Below, piece after piece: positions 29,501 through 41,500 of a DNA stretch of 64,000 bases (position 1 is its first letter; each line of letters starts with the position of its first letter). The notes under the pieces are model-generated. The model was not told where the DNA came from. It ran no database searches and saw only the letters and a program-made list of their open reading frames with translations. The stretch covers positions 10,305,176 to 10,369,175 of the forward strand of contig NW_024037056.1 of assembly GCF_015706575.1 (NCBI RefSeq), given 5' to 3'. This DNA comes from Patiria miniata. Lineage: Eukaryota > Echinodermata > Asteroidea > Valvatida > Asterinidae. The translations under genes were made by a program, and so were the position numbers.

Positions 29501-32500
29501 ATACACTATTGCTGTTGCGATCGCGTATTCCTTCTGTGTGTTGGTATGTACGTGTTCTACATAATCCCCGAGGACCGACACACAAAGGGAAAACAACAGA
29601 TCCTTTCAGTCCTCGGGCATTGAGTCTTTTGTTGAAAACGGTCCTCTATTGTACGGTTTTGTGCTTAGTCTATGGGAGAGTGTTATATTACAGAGACAGA
29701 GGGAAACACAAAGCATTGTCCTCGAGAGTATAGTAAAACATGACTGTCTGGGTGGGCGTGATCATCTATTCAAACTGTGGACGAAAAATTCCAGAGAACA
29801 AAAGAGAACAATATCGTCCACGATTCCCAGCATACGTCCGCAATTGGGGTCGTGTACCAAACCTATGGGAGTCTTCCTAAAAAGTTAGAGTACAAACAAA
29901 CGAGGGACAATAGGACGTCCACGATCGACCGACGGTGTGAACGCGCTTTAGTGTGTGTGTGTCCCATTTCACTGTAAAGTGCAGTCATCTATCTCAACCA
30001 AACTTGAAAGGTGGTCTGTGGAGAGAAGGCCGACGTCAAAAAAATCCTTTCCAATATGGATATTTACGAGGACTCTGGAGAGATACTAATGACTCTAACA
30101 TATGTTAGTCCGGTGTCTCACCCAAACTCTCCATTCAACCCAAACTCCCCATTCAACTGAGAACTGGCACCTGCCGGGTGGACAATCATTGCCGTCACTT
30201 AAAATTGTCCCTACTAACTGCCTGTACATGTACATGTATACAAACTGGCAGGATGCCAGGGGGAGCGTGCAAGTTTTACTTGCAGTATTTTTGTACTTAT
30301 TTTCAGGAGACAAAAGCCAAGAAGGGTCTCATCAAAGTCTATCCAGGAGCAATGAAGTGAGTATTGCGAACTTTTAAAATGTTTTCACTTTGAACCTTGG
30401 TAGCAGCGTTGTTGAGTCCACCCAAGTCCATGACAAATCGGGTTAACCAGTTGGCGTCGGAGGACGTGATAACACGCACTGGCTGTTTTTATACACAGGC
30501 AAGGCTGACGAGTTAAAAGGTCAAGATTGCCTGGACTCGCCTCCGGGTGACATCTAAACACGCTAGTCCCTCATGTCTTTTGTACACACACAAAGTCTGT
30601 TGAGGCGGACCGTGTGTTGATCTTGAATTGGCCGTTGTGCACGGCCTATTCTACAATTTACGTTCCATTACACCTAAGAGTATTGAAACTTATGAGGTTT
30701 CGGCAAGAAATATCGTACAAATACTGTTGAAAACTTATGAGGTTTCGGCAAGAAATATCGTACAAATACTGTTGAAATGACCGATGCGAATCAGTATTTG
30801 TGGCGTTTGGCTGTATATCAGAAGTTGGCTGGAAAATTTTGCCTTTTGCGAAAATCCACATTTTCGGCAAAAATAATCCCGGCGCAAAGTGGTTAAACGC
30901 AACTCAGACGACCTCACAACTAGTCACAAGTAACATGGGATGATCGGTAACAAAGCAATGCCCTCATCACGGTTCATTTGAACAGCTCGTGACTTGACTT
31001 GTGAATGGTCATCTTTTCGTGGACTGAGATAATGACAACGCTACCAAGTTTGAAGTCAAACGCTTAACCCCTTGCTGCCGGGTTTTTATGCCTCACTGCA
31101 CAGGCTTACACGCATCACTGCACAGAGCCTCTGCGCAGTAGCGGCAGTAGCGGCACTGCACTGCTGGTCACATGCCTAGCAGCTGCCCATAGAGGAAATT
31201 CCGTGGCTGACCACAGCATTCGGACGTCAAGGGGTTAAAAAAAGACAACGTTTGATGGACTTGTAAGGTCTTGTAGTGGACTGGACTGCAAGACTGGTGT
31301 AGATATGGCTGAGTGGATGCACACACGCAGAATCTGGAATCCATTAATCCATAACTTGTTTTCTCTCTCTGTTCTGTAGGGTCCCTGTGGAGTACGTCAC
31401 TGTCTCCATAACCAGCTACATCTCGGTCAAAGAGATCATTGAAATGGCTCTGCACAAGTTTGGCTTAGAGGTAAGGCCTTTGTCAAACTCTGCTTACACC
31501 AGTCTAACAAACTACTTCATTGTCCTCCTGGCTTTCAAGCCAGACAGGGGGATATTGCTATCGTGTATTCCTTCTGTGTGGGTGTACGTGTTCATCTTTT
31601 CAAACCGTGGACGAAAAATACCACAGAACAAAAGAGAACAATATCGTCCACGATTCCCAGCATACGTCCGCGATTGGGGTCGTGTACAAAACCTATGGGA
31701 GTCTTCCTAAAAAGTTAAGAATACAAACAAAAGAGGGACAATAGGACGTCCACGATCGACAGGTGTGTGTATGTATGTCTGTGTGTTCCATTTTTGGTTA
31801 GGTTCACTGTAAGTTCAGTCATCAATCTCCACCAAACTTGATCTGTGGTTATTGCTCATGGTATCTGGTAAAGTGATTAGACTCAGGCAACCTCCAGGGT
31901 TACTCCTTGGTCCTACCGTAGGTAGCCCATGATTTATGTCAATTTGTTTCTCTAGTGTCATGAAAGTTATTGTTTTCTAAGTAAAAGGTCCCAATATAGC
32001 TTCACAGTTGTGGACTGAATAGTGATCTAGGGGTGTTCACTTTCACTTACACTGTAGCCTACCTTCAGAGGCACACACAAGTGACACAACACTGCCCGAC
32101 TAACACAGCTGCCCACCCATCTCTTTGCTAATCCCTGTTGCTATTTAGTTCCATTTTGGTTAGGTACACTGAAAATTGTCCCTACTAACTGCCTGTACAT
32201 GTATACAAACTGCCAGGATGCCAGGGGGATCGCACAAGTTTTACTTGCAGTATCTTTTTAGTTTTATATTCAGTGAGAGAAAGGCCGCGAGTAAAGGTTG
32301 ACGAGGTCTTATATGTGTGTGACCTTTGGCCTTTTGATCTTACAGGATGAAGACCCAGACATGATCTCGTTGCTGGAGCTGATCATCGAGCACGATATCC
32401 ACGAGAGGGAGATGGATCGGGACGAGTGCCCCTGGCCGCAACTCATCAAGGCCAGACGGGTAAGTAACAAGTTTCATATCAGCAACCCCACCGGAACTTC

Positions 32501-35500
32501 CATTGCCCTAGTTGCTAGGCAACACATCAATTTGATTGTGTCGTCCTTGTTCCCGTTACCCAGAATTCCCTGCTCCAGATGAAGCAGACGAGATACCAGC
32601 TCAAGCGAGCGGATGAGAAGAAGCCAGTCAACGCTGCCCAGATGTTTGTAGGCAATCTCCCAATCAACCTGTCAGAGTTTAAGTACAAACACATCATCAG
32701 ACATCTCTTAGAGGAAGGTAAGTAAATTGCTTAGAAGAGCACTGCTTAGCAAATGTTAAGTGCTTAGCATCCACTTGATAGAGTTTAAAGGTAGAGTATA
32801 TCATTTGCAGCTATCCCAAAAGTTACTGACAAAACTATTGTTGAAAAGCTTATTGGTTTAAAGATGGTAATGGCACTAAACTCCCTGTGAAATTATTCCT
32901 TCTGGCATGTTGTCATTTTGAATAAAACAATAAAAGAAAGCAATTTCCAAAGATGTGTCCAAAGACGAATCTTTGGAAATTTCCTTTTGTAGTTCATTTT
33001 TAATTCGTCAAAGCTGTGAAAGGGTGCGCGCAAACGTTGAAAGGACGCACACGCGGTTGCTATTATTCATCTGTTCAGTGCGTAGCTGCAATCGGCTGAA
33101 TGAGAACGTGTCCCGGACGCAGGTTTCGGGCGCAATTCAAAACATGACTCGGCAACTTTTGAATTGAAATCGAGATCCTAGAATATTATTTTCTCGGAAT
33201 ATACAGCATTCACTGAGCTGAAACTTCATCAGGTCAGTTGTTAAGCACCCTTCCATAGATTTTGAACACTTTTGTTGCTTCAAACGAAAAAAACACAAAT
33301 GAAAAATGATATACTCTACCTAAAGTACAAACACATGAGGCAATTCTTAGAAGAAGATAAGCTTGAGATATTGAGTATGAGCATTAAAAAAATGTATAAA
33401 CGCTTAGCAAAATTTGAGCTAAGCTCAAATTTGGAAACTCCTCATTACCTTTACTCATTAAATTGGCTGTTAATCTGTTTGTAAGATGTTTTCAATGCTA
33501 AGCAGAAGTGATTACTCAAGAAATTGTCCTTTTTGAATTCACAGCGGGATGTCCGTTGTTCACCTCAGTAGGAAAAGTCTACGTACAATATGGTAAGCAT
33601 CCCAGAATATAGAAAACTTGTATGATTATCTTGATGAAACGTCTCGTATGTAGTCCAAACGCCCTGTCCCTCATTTCCAACCTCTTCCCCAAACCCTTCA
33701 CGAAATCCTTGTCCCTTACATCTATCAGAGATGAAACTTTTAAGATTTTTATCGGAAATCCGACTTTTTCAAATTTATTCCGATTTTCCTGACAATCTTT
33801 TCCCTGCAAAGTTTGATTTTTTAAATTAATTCCAACGAATTAACTGCGGCATGGCCCACATTTCGGACACAGATTTTTGTTCTGCCTATTTTCCGGTTTT
33901 TTTCCCCATAGGCCAGTTTCATCTCTGATCTCTAATCTCTCACTTCATCTTAACCTGCCCTCCCCCTCCCCAACCCCCCCCCCTCCACCCGTCCCCTACC
34001 ACCACTGTTTCCACTTCCCCCTTTCCAGATCTTAATCATTTATGAAGTACGCAACACAAATCAATGCTTTCGTTAAATCAGCCTGTGGGCTACTTGCGCC
34101 AACAAAGAGGGCGCGTTTTTACCTCTTTTGAGAGCCCCGAGGACAGGACACACAGCGTGTGTGTACTGCGGTGTACTGGTTCTTGCGTGAAGTATGCACG
34201 ACTTCCTGAATGTGCCAAAGCTTAAAGCCACAGCGTCTTCGCGTGAGCGTCAGGCGGCGTCGGCGGCGCGCGAATACGTTCGAATGTAACTTGCGATGTC
34301 TCCCAGACAAATCCCACCCCTAATAACTTTGGATCATTTGAAATACACAGTTGATGGACCGGGAACCAGTCTAGGTCTCTCTCTCCCCCCCCCCCCCCCC
34401 CCCCCAACTCTCCTTTTCTGGCCATTGAATGAGTACTTGTGCACTGAGCCCATAGATTCATGACAAGCTTCCAATCCCAAGGATTTGTTTTTTAATTGTT
34501 CTCTCGTCGCTTCGTATCTCCAGGAGCAGCAATAGTAGCCTTTGAGGACCACGACGCAGCCATCCAGGCTTATCACGTTCTCAAAGACGCCACCTACGAA
34601 GACAAACCGGTCAATTGCATCTTCATTCCAGAAATTCACGTAAGAATGTATTTTAAGATTCCTGTTGTACCTCCCAAACCTGTTTGAAATGTACAGGGTG
34701 AGTAAAAAAAAACCGAAACCCAAGTGTTGGGACCATTGTTTTAGAGAAGTTCTGCATGTAGCATTTTCAAAATCTAGGATATGAAAGCCCAATTCATAAG
34801 CTTTCTTTTAGTACAAGAATCATTCAAATCACTCATGTACTTTTCAAGTTACGGAATTGTAAACACAACCACCGTTTTAAGGTTCTGTCCACGGATCGCA
34901 AAAAAAATCAGTGTTCTTTCAGCAATATGAAAACAAATCACATAGGGATGTGTGTGAATTGTTTTTTGTTTTGCTGAAAGAATGCACACCTTTTTGGTGA
35001 TCTGTGGACAGAACCTTAAAACGGTGGTTGTGTTTAAAATTCCGTAACTTTAAAAGTACATGAGTGATTTGAATGATTCTTATACTAAAAGAAAGCTTAT
35101 GAATTGGGCTTTCATATCCTAGATTTTGAAAGTGCTACATATAGAACTTCACTAAAACAATGGTCCCGACATTTCGGTTTCGGTTTTTTTTACTCACCCT
35201 GTATTTGATCGTACTCGCTCCCTGAAGAATGACTCACCAATTTTAACCCAGCTATGCAAACATACATTCTGTGCCAAGTATTCCTTTCAGTCAAAATCAA
35301 ACAAGTGACAGTTAAGAATTCCCAGCCTACATAAAGCAGGATTGACTGGCTGGGACTGTTTAAGTAACTTGATACAACTATGCTTTGACTCCCGGTGAGT
35401 GATAAAACAGCTGTGACCACGACTTGCCTGCTTTGTCTGTTGACCCAGTTTGACTAGACACAGTGCTTGCTTGACATATGATCTGACTGCTGGTGACTAG

Positions 35501-38500
35501 CCTTTGTTAAAAGTATAGCAGGGGAAGTGGAAGTGAATTTTGACTGTCTGTGACTGTTTAAATAGCAGGAGGGTTCAAGCAATCAACTTGTATCTGTAAT
35601 TTCTTGATGGTTTCAGATCGAGTTCTTGAGACCCGATGCCACGCCCCTCCTTCTCTTCATCAACGTCAAGAGCGGAGGCTGCCAAGGAATCGAGGTCTTT
35701 GACATCCTCTCCAAGATGGTCAACCCCTACCAGGTCTTCAACTTGTGTCAGGGCGGTCCACTGCCGGGGTAGGTAGAATCACGTCTGTCTGTTTGCTGGG
35801 CTGCTTGGTTTTCTGTTTGCCCGCAAAGAGTGAAGGATTTTGTATTGTATTGTATTGTATTGTTTTATTTCCATGTGTCACAAATTAATATAATGCAAAT
35901 GCAACAGTTTATTTACTACAACAATAACTAAACTTAATAGAATGCTAATACATGTACAACACTTTGATCAATTAAACATAAATGGTGACAGATGGGGGAA
36001 CCAGGAAAAGAGCCTAAGCTTATACAGAGCCTGGTCCCGTTTGTGAATAACTTATGAAATAAACAACAATCATAGCTATAATTTAAATCAGTGGTCAATA
36101 AATTAATTAATTAATTACTTGGCAAAATAGTAGAAAAACGGAAGGAAATTGAAATATACATGTACTAATTTACAATATAACATTTGATTATGATGGAATG
36201 TGACTTTTACAAATGCGAATTATGGGTGCACGTCTTATATAATAACGGAAATAAGTAGATTTTTTAGATATATCTGTTGAATTTATGCACAGTCCGAAAG
36301 AAGGGTATAGGGGTAAGCTGATTCCAAAGAAGAGGGCCTTGGTGTCTAACTGTGGTATCTAAGTCCTGAACATTCTTTTACAAGATTGAGGTTAAACCAA
36401 AGCTAGATCCTTTTGTTGTATCAGTGTCTGTTTGTTAGTTGGTCTGTTTAGTTGTCTTAAGAGTACAGAATCAAAGAAGTTATTGATTTCTTAATCCTCC
36501 TAGATACTTCAGAATCCAACTGGAGGTTTTCAGTGATTTTAGGAGATCAAGTGTTCAAATTAGGTTTTAGCCCTTCACAGACGTATAAACACTGTATACT
36601 CAGTGTGTTACCTCCCGAGTGAAATTTGGAAAAAATCACTCGGATGGGACTCGAACCCACAACCTCCGGTTTTTTAGTGCAGACGTCTCACCACTCGACC
36701 ACCGAGCTAACGGGATCGGTTCGCCGGTTCGAATCTGATGTACATAGCAGCGGGTACCGCATTAACTATTCGTAAGATGGAATTTTTGCGTCGGGGTGAT
36801 GTAAATCAAATTAGGTTATTGCCCTTCACCGACTGTTATCTCCCGAGTATAAACACTGTATACTCAGTGTGTTACCTCCCAAGTGAAAGTTGGAGGTAAC
36901 ACACTGAGTATACAGTGTTTATACATGTACGTCGGTGAAGGGCAAAAACCTAATTTGATTGACATCACCCCGACACAAAAAATTCCATCTTATGAAAAGA
37001 TCAAGTGTTGTAGTCGAGGTGATCGATCACAAGGACATCACAAGTCTGGTCACAAGGCTAATTACAAGTAACAAAAGATGAACAATAACAAAGGCATGCT
37101 TTTGTTGACTTGGGACTAGATGACTTGTGATTGGCTTGTGATTGGCTTGTGATTGCTTGTGATCCATCACAAATACCTAAACTACGACAATGGAAGATAC
37201 TATTACTGTACATGGAACTTAATGCCACTTGAAACTTCAATCCCGGCCAAAATGGTTGGGACACTTCCTGAGCCTGCCACGGTCACCCACTCCCCCGCTC
37301 CCCCGGTCAATGTTGTTCTCTTCAGCTGATGGAGCACACACCGCGCAATGAGAGACAACATTGAACCGGGGCCGGTGGGTTGGGGGCCCAGCGAGATTTG
37401 GCCAGGATTGTTGGTAGGTACAAAGAGTGTGCCATTAGGTTCCTGCACATTGGTGGATTCTGAAGGATTCAGGTGAGTCCCAACAAATATGCACCTGTTC
37501 GTTAAGTTACCCTTCTCCAATCAATGAACTACCTGCAGGTTGCATGCATTCAGCCAGCTGCAGGAGTACCGTATCTTGATCTGCGGAGGTGACGGTACCG
37601 TAGGTTGGGTGCTGCAGTGCTTGGATGACGTAGGGCAGGAGTCGGTGTGTAGCAATCCCGCCATTGCCATACTACCACTGGGAACTGGTAAGTATTGTAC
37701 ATTGGACTTGTGATGATTTATGATGACTTGTGATTGACTTGTGATGATTTATGATGACTTGTGATGGCTTCTGATTGACTAGTGATGACTTGTGATGGAC
37801 TTGTGATGGATTTGTGATTGACTTGTGATGATTTATGATGACTTGTGATGGCTTCTGATTGACTAGCGATGACTTGTGTTTGACTTGTGACGGACTTGTC
37901 ATTGACTTGTGGTGACGACGATGACGATTTACATATATTATGACTTGTGATGGCTTCTGATTGACTAGTGATGACTTGTGATGGACTTGTGATGGATTTT
38001 TGATTGACTTGTGATGATTTATGATGACTTGTGATGGCTTCTGATTGACTAGTGAAGACTAGTGATGACTTGTGATTGACTTGTGATTGACTTGTGGTGA
38101 CGACGGTGACGATTTACATATATGATGACTTGTGATGGCTTCTGATTGACTAGTGATGACTTGTGATGGACTTGTGATTGACTTGTGATGATTTATGATG
38201 ACTTGTGATGGCTTCTTATTGACTAGTGATGACTTATGATTGACTTGTGATGGACTTGTGGTGGACTTGTGATTGACTTGTGATGATTTATCTTGACTTG
38301 TGATGGCTTCTGATCGACTAGTGGTGTATTGTGATTGACTTGTGATGGCTTATGATGGATTAATGTCACTTGTGATGACTGGTGGTGGACTTATGATGAA
38401 TAGTGATGACTTATCTTGACATGATTACAACTCTCTGAATGTGAAATTCCAACATCCAAGAGAAGCAGATTTCAACATGTCCCTGCTGTTCATTCAGTAA

Positions 38501-41500
38501 CCTTTGACCTCTGTGTGACCCCAGGTAATGACCTCTCCCGGGTCCTGAAGTGGGGAGGCGGCTACCAGCAAGGTGATGAACTCTACTCCATCCTACAGGC
38601 CATAGTAGACTCGGAGGAGGTCAAGCTAGACAGGTCAGAGTTCAAGGGTCATTTCTAATTAGACTGTTCTTAAATTGGGAATATTTTGGCTGTGGCTTTA
38701 GATTTGTCCATTAACATACTAAAGGGAGAATCCATAACCGTTGGTAAAATATCTGTTCCAGACTTTGCATCAGAAGAGGTGAACTTTGGTGTCGCTTGGT
38801 GAATTTTGAAGTACACCAAAACGTCTGAGCTGAAATTAGTTGGCCAGGATTAATAATGAAGTGAATAATGTACCACTGTCATACAGTTTTTTAACCCTCC
38901 TATGCAAACATACATTCTGTGCCTAGTTGTCCTTTCAGTCATAATCAATCAAGTGACTGTTTTCAACAGTTCAGAGCTCCCAGCCCACATAAAGCAGGAT
39001 TGACTGGCTGTGACTGTTTATGTAACTGGATACAGCTATGCTTTGACTGTAGGTGATTGATAAGCCAGCTGTGCCCACCACTTGCCGGCTTTTGTCATTT
39101 GACTGGATTTGACTAGTCACAGTGCTTGCTTGAAATATGATCTGACTGTTGGTGACTAGCCTGTGTAAAAGGCATGGCAGGGGAAGAGTATTGATTTGTC
39201 TTTGACTGTCTGTGACTGTTTAGATAGCAGGAGGGTTAAGGAATGGTTTGCCAACTATAATAAGAACGCACACAACCTTACATTACGAATGCTTTACAAG
39301 ATCATTATTTATGTTGATATTCTGGAGGTCCGAGGTTCGAATCTCGCTTCATTCAATATTTTTCTAATTCCCAAAGGCATACAGTGATCGTTAAAGGGAA
39401 TATACAACATTTGCAAACATCGAAAAATAAAACTACCAACTTTTTGCGAAATACCTTAATAGGATGTTGGTAAATGACAGTCTAAAGCATCCTGTAAAAT
39501 TATGGCACCTGGTATACTGTCATTTTCAAGAAAAGTGGTATTTTTGTATCAATTTCCAACGCTGATCGGCCGATCAGCGTTGGAAACAACTGGCTGTTTT
39601 TTCAAATACTGGCCCCAATTGACCATCGCACTTGTTTGCAATCGATTACAAACCTATGAACGGGTACGAGCCAGCTAGACTGGTTCCCTGACCTTACAAT
39701 TCCCCAATGTATGTAAACTGCTCTGTTTCTTCTTATATGGAGTCAGGGAACCAGACTACAGGAAAATGATTGTTTTTCTTGGTTTTTATAGCATTTTCGA
39801 ACCCAAAACCTCCAAAAAGTCAGTGTAACTATATTTGCTTTATATTTCCAACCCCCCAATTCCATCCATTTCTGAAAATTACAGCAAAAGCAAATGATGT
39901 ATATTCCCTTTAAAACAGACCAATGCAATCTGAGTACACTGGAGATGCAAGTCCTACAACAGCACAGTGGGTCAATGAGTTTTCATTCTGTTATTATTCC
40001 GGAGGTCCCAGGTTCGAACTCAGCTTCATTCGGTTTTCTCTGTATTCCGACAGGTGGACGGTGATCTTTGAAACGGACCAATCTAAACTGATGGAGTGCG
40101 ACAACAAGTCCAACTCCTCCAACAGCAGCTCGGGCAATGAGGACATGCCCAACATGTTTGTCATGAACAACTACTTCAGCATCGGCATCGACGCCGACCT
40201 CTGCCTGGGATTCCACATGGCCAGGGAGGAGAAACCGGAAAAGTTCAACAGCAGGTGAGTAAGAACTGGTTGGTTCTGCTTTGAACTGGTTTAAACACGT
40301 TGGATCTGGTTTTGAAGTGGTTGTTGCATGTTTGTCATGAACAACTACTTCAGCATCAGCTGACCTCTGCCTGGGATTCCACATGGCCAGGGAGGAGAAA
40401 CCAGAAAAGTTCTGAAGTAAGTAAGTCCGAGCTGGTTGGTTCTGGTTTGGGCTGGTTTGAACAGGTTGGATCTGGTTTGAACAGGTTGGATCTGGTTTGA
40501 ACAGGTTGAATCTGGTTTGAACTAGTTTGATCTGGTTTGAACATGGTCTTCCTTAATAATTGCTTCTAAATCAGCATTGATGTTGACCTCTGTCTGGGAT
40601 TCCACATGTCCAGAGAGGAGAAACCGGAAAACAATATACTGGTTGGATCTGGTTTTAACTGGTTGAATCTGGTTTGAACATGTTTGTCATGAACAACTTC
40701 TTCAGTATCGGCATTAACTGGTTTAGACTATTTGGATGTGGTATGATTCTGTGCACATACCCATTAAGGTCTGGTTTTAAATGTTTAGGACCAGTTTGAT
40801 TTGGCTGCATCTGGTTTGAACTGGGTTCCATCTGGTTTAAACTGGTTCCATCTGGTTTGAACTGACTCCATCTAGTTTGATGTGGTTGCATCTGGTTTGA
40901 ACTGGATCCATCTGGTTTGAACTGATTCCATCTAGTTTGATCTGGTTGTATCTGGTTTGAACTGATTCTATCTGAATTGGTCCTTCGGGGTGATCCAGTG
41001 AAGTCTTTAGTTTCAACACGCTGATCTCTTGACTTTGCATTTTAAAAATTGTGGTAAAGCCAATAAAAAATGTTATTGGTGTTCTACAGGTTGCATAACA
41101 AAGGAGTTTACTTCCGTCTTGGGATGCGCAAGCTGGGCAGGAGAACATCCTGCAAGGAACTACAGAAGGAGCTACGAGTGGAGGTGGACGGCAGACCGAT
41201 TGAGATCCCGTCAATAGAGGGCATGCTCATACTCAATATCTCAAGGTGAGTGTTTGTGTGAAAAAAAAAAACACACGGCCCACTTCACAGCAGCCAACAA
41301 AAGTTTCCTTATTGACTTCGCGCATGAACAATAGAGGGCGCTCTTTGAACACACAAACAGCCGTCGTAAATGCTATTTTAATCCTCATTCAAGATGTTTA
41401 AAATTATTAAAAACGTGGCGCAGCTACACCAAGTTTCGTGAAATGGATCGTAAGTTTATTGCGCAGCTGCGCAACAAATTTGTTGCGTAAGTCTTACGCA

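Larger units (their letters stand above)
40430..40990. repeat. TCTGGTTTGAACTGGTTGGA minisatellite
   Basis: About twenty units of 20 bases, interleaved with the exon fragments. The array appears to have grown from the intron start just after the exon donor (AACTGGTTGGTTCTG at 40264). Confidence 0.85.

Noticed and set aside
34334-34792. 152-codon minus-strand open frame
   Set aside because: It runs through a foldback arm, the antisense of a DGKQ exon and a poly-C tract.
36637-36712. Functional tRNA gene
   Set aside because: A and B boxes are good but acceptor-stem ends do not pair, and other copies show it is a SINE head.
37693-38430. CRISPR-like direct repeats
   Set aside because: No unique spacers; units are contiguous and diverged, and the genome is eukaryotic.
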